From Nocardia sp. NBC_00565 (GTDB lineage Bacteria > Actinomycetota > Actinomycetes > Mycobacteriales > Mycobacteriaceae), in NCBI RefSeq assembly GCF_036345915.1, contig NZ_CP107785.1:5766001-5830000 (forward strand): DNA of 64,000 nt, in the 5' to 3' direction. Shown here one piece after another: positions 55,379 to 64,000 of the stretch. The stretch's first letter is position 1; every line of letters starts with the position of its first letter. A program made the position numbers and the translations under genes. The notes beneath the pieces are model-generated. The model saw only the letters and a program-made list of their open reading frames with translations, searched no databases and was not told the origin of the DNA.

Positions 55379-57694
55379 ATGATGCCTGTTCCATCCCATG
55401 CTCGCGGCTATGCCGGATTCTCCGGTGCCATCGGGCGCACCACCGCCGATTCCACCCCCGAGTGGACCTACCCGCCCACCGCACCCGATGGCGCACCGAA
55501 CATCATCGTGGTCTTGATCGATGACATGGGATACAGCGATATCGGCCCGTTCGGCTCCGAGATCGAGACGCCGACGCTGGACCGTTTGGCGGCCGGCGGT
55601 CTTCGGCTCACCAACTACCACACCACTCCGCTGTGCTCGCCCTCGCGGGCCTCGCTGCTGACCGGAATCAACGCACACCGTGCCGGTTTCGGCTTCGTCG
55701 CCAATGCCGATCCCGGCTATCCGGGTCTGCGACTGGAACTCGCCGACGATGTACTGACACTGCCGGAGATACTGCGTACCAACGGATATGCCACGTATGC
55801 GGTCGGCAAATGGCACTTGGTGCGCGACGCGACGATGAACCCTGCGGCGCACCGCGATTCCTGGCCGACCCAGCGCGGCTTCGACCGCTATTACGGCTCG
55901 TTGGAGGGACTCAACTCTTTCTACTACCCGAATCAGCTGGTGTCGGACTCCTCGGTGGTCGATATCGAGGAATATCCGCAGGGCTATTACCTCACCGACG
56001 ATCTGACCGATAAGGCGATCAGCTACATCAAGGACCTGCGCGCGCACGACGCCGCCAAACCGTTCTTCCTGTACTTCGCCCACGTCGCCATGCACGGTCC
56101 ACTGCAGGTCAAGCCACAGGATCTGGCCAAGTACCGCGGCCGCTACGCCGAGGGCTGGGACAAGCTGCGCCAGAACCGATTCGCCGATCAGCTCGCCGCG
56201 GGCCTGTTCCCGCCGGGCACCCAGCAGAAGCCGCGCAATACCGAACCTGGATACGAAGCGGCCGAATGGGATTCGCTCACCGCGGCCGAGCAGCGGCGCT
56301 TCGCCAGGTACATGGAGGTGTACGCGGGCATGGTCGACAGCATCGACCAGAGCCTGGGCCGCATCCTCGACACGCTCGAGCAGCTGGGCGAACTCGATAA
56401 CACCATCGTGGTCTTCACCTCCGATAACGGCGGCACCGCCGAGGGCGGACCAGAGGGCACCCGAACCTATTTCGCCGAATTCGCCCACATCACCGATCCG
56501 GACTGGGTCGGCGACGTGCCGCATGATGAGGAGCTGATCGGCACCGCGAAGCTGGGCGTGCACTATCCACGCGGCTGGGGCCAGGCCTCCAATACGCCGT
56601 TCCGCTTCTACAAGGGACAGACCTTCGCGGGCGGTGTGCGCGTGCCATTCCTGCTGTCCTGGCCGAAGGGACTGCCACGCACCGAGGACGACAACGGCAT
56701 CCGCCACGAGTACACCTACGTCACCGATCTCGCGCCCACACTGCTCGAGCTGGCCGGACTGCAACGGCCGAGCGTGCGCAATGGTCTGCCCGCCAAGGAA
56801 TTCGATGGCATCTCCGCCGTCGAATCCCTGCGCGATCCGAGGGCGGCCGCCAAGCACACCGAGCAGTACTCCGAGATGGTCGGCAACCGCGGCTTCTACC
56901 GCGACGGCTGGAAACTGTTGTCGCTCTATGAACCCGGCACCGATATCGATGAGCCGAAGTGGCAGCTGTTCGATGTGCGCGCGGATCCGACCGAGCTGCA
57001 CGACCTTTCCGAGCAGTTCCCGGAGAAGGTCGCCGAACTCGCCGGCGCCTGGGACGAATCCGCCTGGGCGAATACGGTTTTCCCGTTGGTCACCCGGCAG
57101 GATCTGGCGCGGCGACGGCCGGAAGAGGGACGCTTCTCCGCACCGGTGCGGCTGTTGCCCGGCACGCCCACCCTGGAGCGCTACCGATCGCAAAGGCTGA
57201 TCGCCTACCGGGACTTCACCATCGAAGCCGAACTCGACGGCTACCGATCCGGCGACGAGGGTGTGCTCGTCGCACACGGTGATCCGCTCGGCGGCTATGT
57301 GCTCTACCTCGAGGACGGCCGAGTGGTGTTCGGGGTCAACAGCTACGGCGTCTACCACACGGTGGCGAGCGAGCCGCTGGTAACCGGCGTCCGGCGCATT
57401 ACGGTGCGCGCCACGGTTCGTCCTCGGCTGCGCTCGGATTTCGTCATCGAGATCGATGGCGTGCCCGGCGCCGAGCTGCTCGACCAGGTGCAGCTGGTCG
57501 GTATGTCACCGTGGACCGGCATATCCGTCGGCGTGGACGCCCGCGGCCCGGTCGACTGGGACCTGCGCGAACGCCGCGGCACCTTCCGCTACACCGGTGA
57601 TCTGCGCGCGATCACCTACACACCGGGCCCGATCCAGGTGCCGCAACAGACCATCGAGGCAGTGGAGCGCGAGGCGGAGTTCGTCGCGGAATAA
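55379..57694 (+). CDS. Type I sulfatase (arylsulfatase family)
   Basis: A 771-residue sulfatase. The metal-binding IIVVLIDDMGYSDIGPFG starts at 42. The signature LCSPSRASLLTG carries Cys86, the residue converted to formylglycine by the maturase. AVGKWHL, HVAMHGP and TSDNGG follow as further active-site blocks. The C-terminal 200 residues form an additional beta-rich domain. No signal peptide is evident from the chosen ATG (55379, or 55382), so it may be cytoplasmic. The frame extends upstream to 55175 without family similarity, and the start is uncertain. It is divergent from the importer operon, which suggests a shared substrate, but the sequence does not identify it. Confidence 0.9.
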   Translation: MMPVPSHARGYAGFSGAIGRTTADSTPEWTYPPTAPDGAPNIIVVLIDDMGYSDIGPFGSEIETPTLDRLAAGGLRLTNYHTTPLCSPSRASLLTGINAHRAGFGFVANADPGYPGLRLELADDVLTLPEILRTNGYATYAVGKWHLVRDATMNPAAHRDSWPTQRGFDRYYGSLEGLNSFYYPNQLVSDSSVVDIEEYPQGYYLTDDLTDKAISYIKDLRAHDAAKPFFLYFAHVAMHGPLQVKPQDLAKYRGRYAEGWDKLRQNRFADQLAAGLFPPGTQQKPRNTEPGYEAAEWDSLTAAEQRRFARYMEVYAGMVDSIDQSLGRILDTLEQLGELDNTIVVFTSDNGGTAEGGPEGTRTYFAEFAHITDPDWVGDVPHDEELIGTAKLGVHYPRGWGQASNTPFRFYKGQTFAGGVRVPFLLSWPKGLPRTEDDNGIRHEYTYVTDLAPTLLELAGLQRPSVRNGLPAKEFDGISAVESLRDPRAAAKHTEQYSEMVGNRGFYRDGWKLLSLYEPGTDIDEPKWQLFDVRADPTELHDLSEQFPEKVAELAGAWDESAWANTVFPLVTRQDLARRRPEEGRFSAPVRLLPGTPTLERYRSQRLIAYRDFTIEAELDGYRSGDEGVLVAHGDPLGGYVLYLEDGRVVFGVNSYGVYHTVASEPLVTGVRRITVRATVRPRLRSDFVIEIDGVPGAELLDQVQLVGMSPWTGISVGVDARGPVDWDLRERRGTFRYTGDLRAITYTPGPIQVPQQTIEAVEREAEFVAE

Positions 57695-57792
57695 CCCCGC
57701 CGACACGGACGGCCGGATTTCGGCCGCCACCGGCCATCCGATACCGTTGACCAGGCACAACACCACTCCGCCCGACCCGAAGGATGCGCCTG

Positions 57793-59514
57793 ATGGACGA
57801 CAGTTCCCTGATCTGGGACGACGGTGCGCTGGTCACCATCGACCAGCGTGAACTGCCGCATGAAGTGCGCGAGCTGCGGCTCACCACGGTCGACGAGATC
57901 ATCGACGCGATCAAGACGCTGGCCATCCGTGGCGCGCCCGCGATCGGCATCGCGGGTGCGTTCGGCGTGGTCATCGCCACCGCCGCGCAGACCACCGACG
58001 GTGTCGTCGACGTGGCGCGAGCCGAGGCCGAGGCCCAGCGGATCGCCGACGCCCGGCCTACCGCGGTCAATCTGGCCTGGGCAGTGCGCCGGGTGGTGAC
58101 CAAGGTGCCATTGGGCGCGGACGCGGTGCTCGCCGAGACCTTGGCGATGCTGGCCGAGGACGGCCGCGTCAACCGGGCTGCCGCTACCCATGCCGCCGAT
58201 CTCGTGCAGCAACTCTGCGCGGACCGGCCGCTGCGGGTACTGACCCACTGCAATACGGGTCGGCTGGCGACCAGTGCCTTCGGCACCGCGATCGGGGCGC
58301 TGCGGGTGCTGTCCGAGCGCGGGGCGATCGAGAACGTCCTGGTCGACGAGACCCGCCCGCTGCTGCAGGGCGCGCGGCTGACGGCCTGGGAGCTGGCCGA
58401 GGCGGGCATCCCGCACCGGCTCACCATCGATTCGGCTGCCTCCTGGGCGATGGCGACCGGTCAGGTCGACTGTGTGCTGGTCGGCGCGGACCGCGTGACG
58501 GCCAATGGCGATGTCGCGAACAAGATCGGCACCTACGGGCTCGCGATCGCGGCCCGCCACCACGGCATTCCGTTCATCGTGGTGGCGCCGGAGTCGACGC
58601 GGGATCCGAATATGGCGACCGGCGCGGACATCGTGGTCGAACAGCGGGCCGCCACCGAGGTGACCGGATTCGGTGGCGTCACAACGGCTCCCGTCGGCAC
58701 CGAGGCCTTCAACCCGGCCTTCGATGTGACGCCCGCCGAGTTGGTGACCGCCGTGGTGACCGAACTCGGTGTGGTGCATCGCGCGGGCGACGCCACCGCC
58801 GCGGCTCCCAACGGCCAACCGGCCGAGGCCGATTCGGACGACTCCGACCGCGCCGCGATCGCGGGTACCGCGCGCGAACTCTACCGACGCGGCTGGATGC
58901 CGGGCACGGCGGGCAATATCTCGGTGCGGACCGGCGAAACCGCGGTGATCACCGGCAGCGGGCTGTCCAAGGGCGAATTGACCGCGCGCGATATGGTCAC
59001 CGTCCGCATCACCGACTCCACGCCGTTGCCGAACCAACAGCGCAAACCCTCGGCGGAGACCACGATTCACACCGCGGTCTACCGCACCACCGACGCCGCG
59101 GCCGTCGTACACATCCATCCGCCGTACGCCACGAGCGTCTCGACGCGTTCCGGCTCCCCCGACGCGGTGACCACCCTGCGGATCACCGACTTCGAACTCA
59201 TCAAGGGGCTGGTCGCCAAGGAACCCGACGGCAGCTATCCCCGTACCCTCGACCTCCCGGTCTTCCCCAACTGGCCCGACGTCGCGCGCATCGGCGCGGA
59301 TATCGAGCGATACCTGAACGAGAATCCCACCGCGCCACCGGTATTGGGCATCGCGGGCCACGGCATCACGACCTGGGGGGACAATCTTTCCCAGGCACGT
59401 AACCGCGCCGAATGCCTCGAAGCCCTGTGTGAGCTGGTGGCCCGCACCGGTCGACGGCAGGCGTTCGCCCCGCGCAATCCGAACGAGATACTCGAGATTG
59501 GACTCACCTCTTAA
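57793..59514 (+). CDS. Fused MtnA-MtnB: methylthioribose-1-phosphate isomerase and methylthioribulose-1-phosphate dehydratase
   Basis: A 573-residue bifunctional enzyme of methionine salvage. Residues 1-330 are MtnA: IRGAPAIG near 45, LTHCNTGRLATSAFG with the catalytic Cys near 155, and GADRVTANGDVANKIG with the catalytic Asp near 235. Residues about 345-573 are MtnB, a class II aldolase-type dehydratase. PGTAGNISVR, GSGLSKGEL and HIHPPYA carry the zinc histidines, with a third ligand in the GIAGHG region. The start at ATG 57793 is preferred because GAAGG lies 8 nt upstream and MDDSSLIWDD fits family N-termini; ATG 57784 is also in frame. The TAA stop lies at the edge of the adjacent IS element. 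Confidence 0.92.
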   Translation: MDDSSLIWDDGALVTIDQRELPHEVRELRLTTVDEIIDAIKTLAIRGAPAIGIAGAFGVVIATAAQTTDGVVDVARAEAEAQRIADARPTAVNLAWAVRRVVTKVPLGADAVLAETLAMLAEDGRVNRAAATHAADLVQQLCADRPLRVLTHCNTGRLATSAFGTAIGALRVLSERGAIENVLVDETRPLLQGARLTAWELAEAGIPHRLTIDSAASWAMATGQVDCVLVGADRVTANGDVANKIGTYGLAIAARHHGIPFIVVAPESTRDPNMATGADIVVEQRAATEVTGFGGVTTAPVGTEAFNPAFDVTPAELVTAVVTELGVVHRAGDATAAAPNGQPAEADSDDSDRAAIAGTARELYRRGWMPGTAGNISVRTGETAVITGSGLSKGELTARDMVTVRITDSTPLPNQQRKPSAETTIHTAVYRTTDAAAVVHIHPPYATSVSTRSGSPDAVTTLRITDFELIKGLVAKEPDGSYPRTLDLPVFPNWPDVARIGADIERYLNENPTAPPVLGIAGHGITTWGDNLSQARNRAECLEALCELVARTGRRQAFAPRNPNEILEIGLTS

Positions 59515-60800
59515 CGCTTCCCCTGCCTGGAGGCAGGAGATTCACAGCTCAGACCGCAACCGAACCACCCACCCGAGGGAGGTGACCCGCTTGTCTCACA
59601 TCCTCAACACTGCTGTGGCCGCGTTCTGCCACAACCAGAATCACCCTGGCAGCATTGCGATCCCGACCCGCGGTAAAGCCGCAGTCGGGGCATCGGAAAG
59701 TTCTCTCGCACAGTTCCAGTCGCTTGGCTCTCGCGAAACAGTCGCTGCACGTCATCGACGTATAAGCGGGCTGAACCAACACCACCCTCCGGCCAGCCCG
59801 CACACCACGCTCGATCAACTCCCGCAACGCAGCACCGATCGCCGCATCCGCCGCTTTACGCGCCATCGTCGACTTCGCCAGGAACTTCGGCCGGAAATCC
59901 TCCACCGCGATCAACCCATGCTCGGCGACAACACGTTTGGCCCACACCCGCGAATCATGCCGGGTTTGCCGCGCCGCTTTCTTGTGCAGCTTCGCGACCT
60001 CGCGCGCGGCCCGCTGGTAACCGCCGGACTGGGGGCCACGCTTGCCGCTGCGCCGCCGCGCCATGCGGCGTTGCGCTTTCGCCAGTTCCGCGGCACACCG
60101 TTTCCGGTGCCCCAGAAAGGGGAGGTCGAACTCGGTGTCGGTGGTTGTGGCCGTGGTGCTCACACCCCAGTCGATACCGACACCCCCCTGGGCCACCGGC
60201 ACGGTTTTTACCTCACGCCGCACGACGAACGAGGCATACCAATGCCCCAGACTGTCCCGGGTCACACGGACGGACGTGGGTTCGGATGGCAGTTCCCGCG
60301 ACCACACGACCGGGATGGAAACCCCTTTCGGCAAAAGCAGCCTGCCGTCGCGGATGCTGAACCCGCGCACGGTGTATTCCAACGACGGCAGCGCCTTCTT
60401 ACGTGGTTTGAACGTCGGCCGGCCACGTCCCTTCACCTTGAACGAATGGTCGAGGGCTTGCGCATAGGTGCGCAGCGTCTGCTGTTGCGCGACCTGCGAC
60501 CCGGCCCGCAACCACGCCGTCCGGCCACGCGCTTCGGTGAGCAACTTTCCGAGCTTGCCGAAGGTGAGACGCCCACCCGACTTCTGTTGATGCACAGCCT
60601 CATTCCACAGAAACCGGCATCTATCCCACTCCGCGACCAGCGCTCGCTCGGCCTGCACGCCAGGGCGCAGTCGGTAGCTGTACCGAACCACCTCGTCCAC
60701 ACCCGACAACCTAACCGGCACCACCGACAAATCCTTACGACCCAACCTCTGAAAGGAGGATGGCGCTTCCTCTCGCTCGTGAACGAGGGAGTATCCGCGC
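59512..60800 (-). mobile_element. IS605-type, tnpB-only insertion element within the methionine salvage operon
   Basis: The element separates mtnAB from mtnD, which are otherwise adjacent salvage genes. The tnpB-distal (right) end shows hairpin CCTGCC-TGGA-GGCAGG (59522-59537), then minus-strand GGGGAAGCGTTAA, typical of IS605 right ends. The other end has a small hairpin CTCG-TGAA-CGAG (60775-60786) and a related GAGGAAGCG. There is no tnpA (Y1 transposase) gene, so movement would need one in trans. The exact ends are estimated from these hairpins. The right-end RNA would serve as the guide RNA scaffold of TnpB. Confidence 0.75.
59549..60700 (-). CDS. tnpB: TnpB, RNA-guided nuclease of IS605-type elements
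   Basis: A 383-residue TnpB with an apparently intact RuvC site: Asp177 (GVGIDWG), Glu267 (AVEDFRP) and Asp347 (RDRNAA). A zinc-binding module (CSDC 318-321, CPDC 337-340) is also present. An N-terminal helix-turn-helix and basic segment (KVKGRGRPTFKPRKK, 88-102) are present. TnpB proteins cut DNA at sites specified by RNA from the element's right end, which helps to retain the element. No frameshift or stop is seen. GTG at 60698-60700 begins the conserved VVRYSYRLRPG region; a TTG at 60745 would add 15 residues. Confidence 0.9.
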   Translation of the reverse strand: MDEVVRYSYRLRPGVQAERALVAEWDRCRFLWNEAVHQQKSGGRLTFGKLGKLLTEARGRTAWLRAGSQVAQQQTLRTYAQALDHSFKVKGRGRPTFKPRKKALPSLEYTVRGFSIRDGRLLLPKGVSIPVVWSRELPSEPTSVRVTRDSLGHWYASFVVRREVKTVPVAQGGVGIDWGVSTTATTTDTEFDLPFLGHRKRCAAELAKAQRRMARRRSGKRGPQSGGYQRAAREVAKLHKKAARQTRHDSRVWAKRVVAEHGLIAVEDFRPKFLAKSTMARKAADAAIGAALRELIERGVRAGRRVVLVQPAYTSMTCSDCFARAKRLELCERTFRCPDCGFTAGRDRNAARVILVVAERGHSSVEDVRQAGHLPRVGGSVAV

Positions 60801-60810
60801 CAAACACCCG

Positions 60811-61386
60811 ATGACGCTGTTGCAGATCATGGCCGCCGACAACGCCGACAAGGTGCTGCTGCGCACCACTGACGATGCGGTGATCGGTGCCGAATTAGCC
60901 GCCCGCGGAATCACTTTCGACCACTGGCCGGTGCTGGACAACGCGGCCGAGACGGGCTCGGACGAGCTGCTGGCCGAATACGCCGACCGGGTAGCCGAAC
61001 TCAATGCCTCTGGCCGCTACCAGCATATCGATATCGCCCGCATCCACCCGGACGACGCGAATCCGGAGTGGCCGCAGATCGCCAAGGGCGCGCGGGAGAA
61101 GTTTCTCAACGAGCATCGGCACGCCGAGGACGAGGTGCGGTTCTTCGCGGCCGGGCGCGGCTGCTTCTACCTGCATCTCGGTGACGAGGTCGTGGCGGCG
61201 GTGTGCGAAGGCGGCGATCTGCTCTCGGTGCCCGCGGGCACGCTGCACTGGTTCGATATGGGCACCCGCCCCGACTTCATCGCCATCCGCTTCTTCGAGG
61301 AGGCGGACGGGTGGGTCGGCGATTTCACCGGTGACCACATCAGCGAAGGTTTCCCGACCCTCGACCAACTGCTGACGGCACCGTGA
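60811..61386 (+). CDS. mtnD: Acireductone dioxygenase
   Basis: A 191-residue cupin enzyme of methionine salvage that oxidises acireductone to the keto acid precursor of methionine. The metal ligands are in EHRHAEDEVRFF (two His and Glu), with the fourth His in PAGTLHWFDMG. The ATG at 60811 (MTLLQIMAADN) is preferred by family length. An upstream in-frame ATG at 60760 has an SD directly abutting it and would include IS-derived codons. Its own ribosome site is not obvious, perhaps because the IS landed just upstream. It overlaps mtnC by 4 bp (GTGA). Confidence 0.9.
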   Translation: MTLLQIMAADNADKVLLRTTDDAVIGAELAARGITFDHWPVLDNAAETGSDELLAEYADRVAELNASGRYQHIDIARIHPDDANPEWPQIAKGAREKFLNEHRHAEDEVRFFAAGRGCFYLHLGDEVVAAVCEGGDLLSVPAGTLHWFDMGTRPDFIAIRFFEEADGWVGDFTGDHISEGFPTLDQLLTAP

Positions 61387-62066
61387 TCGCCGCCGTCGTC
61401 ATCGATATCGAGGGCACCACCAGCCCGACCAGCGCGGTGCGCGAGGACCTGTACGGCTACACCCGCGCGCGCCTGCCCGAATGGCTGGCCGAAAACCGTA
61501 CGGACGCGGCCGCTCCCATCATCGCGGCCACCCGGGAGCTCGCCGCGCGCCCCGACGCAGACACCGACGAGATCGCGGCGATCCTGCGTGACTGGCTCGG
61601 TGCCGATGTGAAGGCCGAGCCACTCAAGGCCGCCCAGGGCATCATCTGCGCCGAGGGCTTCCACAACGGCGCACTGCACGGCGAATTCTTCCCGGATGTC
61701 GCGCCCGCGCTCACCGCCTGGCATGCGGCGGGGTTGACCCTCTACATCTACTCCTCGGGATCGGTACGCAACCAACAGGATTGGTTCACCTACGCCCGCG
61801 GAGGCGAATTGGCCTCGCTCATCAGCGGCTACTTCGATCTGTCGAGTGCAGGCCCGAAACGCGAACCCGCGTCGTACGAGAAGATCGCGAGCGCGATCGG
61901 CACGCCCACCGACCGCATCCTGTTCCTGTCCGACCATCCGGACGAACTCGACGCCGCGGTCACGGCGGGGTGGTCCGTCACCGGTGTCCACCGGCCCGGC
62001 GAACCCAATCCCGCACGGCCGCCGCACCGTTGGATCGCGTCATTTGCCGAGCTGACGCTGCCCTGA
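61383..62066 (+). CDS. mtnC: Enolase-phosphatase E1 (2,3-diketomethylthiopentyl-1-phosphate enolase/phosphatase)
   Basis: A 227-residue HAD-family enzyme that enolises and dephosphorylates the salvage intermediate to give acireductone, the substrate of mtnD. HAD motif I is VIDIEGTTSP (6-15, nucleophile Asp), motif II is YSSGSV, motif III includes the Lys of GPKREPASY, and motif IV is LFLSDHPDELDAA. The GTG start overlaps the mtnD stop, so translation is coupled. It is the last gene of the mtn operon. Confidence 0.92.
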   Translation: MIAAVVIDIEGTTSPTSAVREDLYGYTRARLPEWLAENRTDAAAPIIAATRELAARPDADTDEIAAILRDWLGADVKAEPLKAAQGIICAEGFHNGALHGEFFPDVAPALTAWHAAGLTLYIYSSGSVRNQQDWFTYARGGELASLISGYFDLSSAGPKREPASYEKIASAIGTPTDRILFLSDHPDELDAAVTAGWSVTGVHRPGEPNPARPPHRWIASFAELTLP

Positions 62067-62189
62067 GATATTCGCTTGCCGGTCCGGTATCCGGCCTCCG
62101 CCCCTGAGCGCCGCGATGATCTCCGCGGGCACCGCGACATAAGCGCCGCCGCCGGCGCCGGACTCGATGGTCGCTTCGAATCGCTGCAT
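62040..62189 (-). pseudogene. Truncated DUF1905-like fragment
   Basis: A 49-residue minus-strand ORF reads MQRFEATIESGAGGGAYVAV and continues to AALRGGGRIP. This resembles the first half of DUF1905 proteins (FEATIE..GGGA.V.VP....AL.GGGR.PV). The rest of the domain is absent. It overlaps the 3' end of mtnC on the other strand. It is likely a remnant. Confidence 0.5.
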
Positions 62190-62626
62190 GAACTGAAGAA
62201 TAATCGGGCGCTTGCGGCTGCAACCCGAACCGGGCGGCAAATTAATAGCGAACGGGTCGGCGGGCCCAGAAATCGTGTCACGCGGGTCCGTTCCAGCACC
62301 GCGAACGGGCGGAGAATCGGCGGCGAACGACCGCGGCCGAAGTGTTAACAAATGTAAAGCACCCGAGAACCAGCGGTTTCCAAAGTATCACCGGCAAGTC
62401 CCCGAAACACCTCCTCGGAGGTGCATTTCGGCCGGTCAGAACAGATCCGCCCTGGTCACATCGATGTCCACATCGTTTCGCGGCAATCGCGCGGTGACCG
62501 TCACGTTGCGGCGACCTCACAACGCACAATGGGCCCGCGCGCGCTGTGAGAGGATCGTTTGGACGTGCGTCGTGACCTCCTTACAGTCGGGGCAATAGCC
62601 CGATTTCTCAACTCGAAGGGGGCGCC
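62190..62626. other. Intergenic region upstream of narG
   Basis: About 440 bp without a recognisable gene. One clear hairpin lies at 62402-62430 (CCGAAA-CACCTCC, loop TC, GGAGGTG-CA-TTTCGG). It may be a terminator for the rightward mtn operon or part of the narG control region. I cannot assign a specific FNR, Crp or NarL-type site. Confidence 0.35.
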
Positions 62627-64000
62627 GTGGTTAATTCGCGCACTCAGGCTTCCGCGTCCTCCGATTCGGCCGATCAGCAATCCACCGACCCGGGCGACGC
62701 ACTGCTGCGCCTCGGGAAATACTTCCACCGAGGCGAGGTTTCGGCGGATCAGCGCAGCCTGCATCAGGTCGGCGGGCGCAGCGCCGACGAGTTCTACCGG
62801 GATCGCTGGTCGCACGACAAGGTGGTGCGATCCACGCACGGGGTCAACTGCACCGGCTCGTGCTCCTGGAAGATCTACGTCAAGGACGGCGTGATCACCT
62901 GGGAGTCCCAGCAGACGGACTATCCCTCGGTCGGCGCGGACAAGCCCGAATACGAGCCGCGCGGATGCCCGCGCGGTGCGTCGTTCTCCTGGTACACCTA
63001 CTCCCCTGCGCGGGTGCGTTATCCGTATGTGCGCGGCGTGCTGCTCGAGCTGTACCGGGAGGCGAAGGAGCGGCTCAAGGACCCGGTGCTGGCCTGGGAA
63101 TCGATTGTCGAAGATCCGGCGAAGGCCGAGCGCTACAAGTCTTCTCGCGGCAAAGGCGGGTTCGTGCGCGCGGAGTGGTGGGAGGCCGCCGAGATCGCCG
63201 CCGCCGCACACGTGCACACGATCAAGAAGTACGGGCCCGACCGGGTGGCCGGATTCTCGCCGATCCCAGCCATGTCGATGGTCAGCCATGCCGTTGGGGC
63301 ACGGTTCATTTCGCTGCTCGGCGGCTCGATGCTGTCGTTCTACGACTGGTACGCCGACCTGCCGGTGGCCTCACCGCAGGTCTTCGGCGATCAGACCGAT
63401 GTGCCGGAGTCGGCCGACTGGTTCGACGCGAGCTACCTCATCATGTGGGGCTCGAACGTCCCGGTGACCCGAACCCCGGACGCGCACTACATGACCGAGG
63501 CGCGGTACCGCGGCCAGAAGGTCGTCGTGGTGTCCCCCGACTACGCGGACAACACCAAATTCGCCGATGAATGGGTGCCGGCGCGACCGGGAACCGATGC
63601 GGCCCTTGCCATGTCGATGGGCCACGTGATCCTGAAGGAATTCTTCGTCGACCGCGCCACACCCCGGTTCCTCGACTACGTCAAGCGCTACACCGACCTG
63701 CCGTTCCTGGTGTGCCTCGACGATCCGCAGGGCTGGGACGCCAACGGCCAGTACCACCACGACGGTGCGCTGCCCGGCAAATTCCTCACCGCCGCCGACC
63801 TCGGCCACACCGACGAGACCGCCGAGCACAAGATGGTGCTGCTCGATGCCGCGGGTAATCCGGTGGTGCCCAACGGTTCTCTCGGACACCGCTTCACCGC
63901 GGGCGACGCGGGCAAGTGGAATCTGGACCTCGAGGGCGTCGATCCCCTACTGACGCTGCACGATCGGGCCGACCAACGCCCGGTCGCGGTGCAGCTGCCG
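62627..64000 (+). CDS. narG: Respiratory nitrate reductase alpha subunit, partial (N-terminal 458 residues)
   Basis: The large molybdenum subunit of membrane-bound nitrate reductase begins here and runs off the right edge; the full protein is usually about 1,230 residues. The FS0 iron-sulfur site is seen as HGVNCTGSC (about residue 69) with the later CPRGASFSWYTYSPAR. PDYADNTKFADEWVPARPGT (about 305-325) contains the Asp that ligates molybdenum. The N-terminus has no Tat signal in the usual position; alpha subunits are cytoplasmic-facing. The GTG at 62627 has GAAGGGGG 4-5 nt upstream. NarH, NarJ and NarI would be expected beyond the window. Confidence 0.95.
   Translation, partial: MVNSRTQASASSDSADQQSTDPGDALLRLGKYFHRGEVSADQRSLHQVGGRSADEFYRDRWSHDKVVRSTHGVNCTGSCSWKIYVKDGVITWESQQTDYPSVGADKPEYEPRGCPRGASFSWYTYSPARVRYPYVRGVLLELYREAKERLKDPVLAWESIVEDPAKAERYKSSRGKGGFVRAEWWEAAEIAAAAHVHTIKKYGPDRVAGFSPIPAMSMVSHAVGARFISLLGGSMLSFYDWYADLPVASPQVFGDQTDVPESADWFDASYLIMWGSNVPVTRTPDAHYMTEARYRGQKVVVVSPDYADNTKFADEWVPARPGTDAALAMSMGHVILKEFFVDRATPRFLDYVKRYTDLPFLVCLDDPQGWDANGQYHHDGALPGKFLTAADLGHTDETAEHKMVLLDAAGNPVVPNGSLGHRFTAGDAGKWNLDLEGVDPLLTLHDRADQRPVAVQLP

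Noticed and set aside
55322..57358. Minus-strand ORF of 678 codons opposite the sulfatase
   Set aside because: The plus-strand frame has an unmistakable sulfatase signature; the antisense frame has none.

Overview
The window is high-GC actinobacterial DNA, most likely from Nocardia or a close relative in the Mycobacteriales. The best evidence is a block from about 21.3 to 46.6 kb whose gene order matches Mycobacterium tuberculosis Rv3193c to Rv3204: UPF0182, Lon-like PDZ protease, DUF2342, an E1-like protein, ABC1 kinase, whiB7, uvrD2, mycoredoxin, nudC, a potassium channel, adnB, adnA, lipV and an alkyltransferase-like protein. GTG starts, GTGA/ATGA gene overlaps and leaderless-looking promoters fit the same group.

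Layout. (1) 1-18.6 kb: a minus-strand type I polyketide synthase (PKS) locus. A 4,963-residue protein carries a KSQ loading module and two extension modules. It ends in a C-terminal docking segment, and the next PKS gene starts with the matching N-terminal docking helix and runs off the left edge. Domain content predicts a propionate starter and a hept-4-enoyl-type intermediate passed on. A degenerate ACP fragment overlaps the first PKS start. (2) 18.6-20.1 kb: debris and boundary DNA, with a tandem pair of palindromic direct repeats, a broken fatty-acyl-AMP ligase remnant, a broken tyrosine recombinase remnant, and an initiator tRNA-Met with its terminator. This looks like the edge of an island integrated at the tRNA. 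(3) 20.4-46.6 kb: a resuscitation-promoting factor with a long leader, then the conserved Rv3193c-Rv3204-like block. Inserted in it are an EVE-domain/MarR operon with its own palindromic operator and a whiB7 locus with a recognisable autoregulated promoter, leader ORF and attenuator. (4) 46.7-49.7 kb: a glyoxalase-like protein, a MobA-MoeA fusion for molybdenum cofactor, and a small basic protein. (5) 49.9-57.7 kb: a peptide/nickel-type ABC importer operon divergent from a sulfatase. (6) 57.8-62.1 kb: methionine salvage (mtnA-mtnB fusion, mtnD, mtnC) interrupted by a tnpB-only IS605-type element. (7) 62.6 kb to the right edge: the start of narG, a molybdoenzyme that would need the cofactor pathway of region 4.

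The most unusual signal is a dispersed element of about 47 bp with two small hairpins. It occurs in frame inside PKS domains and linkers and again at the N-termini of two consecutive ABC-transporter genes. It adds short peptides to otherwise ordinary proteins and resembles in behaviour the palindromic coding-sequence elements known from Rickettsia.
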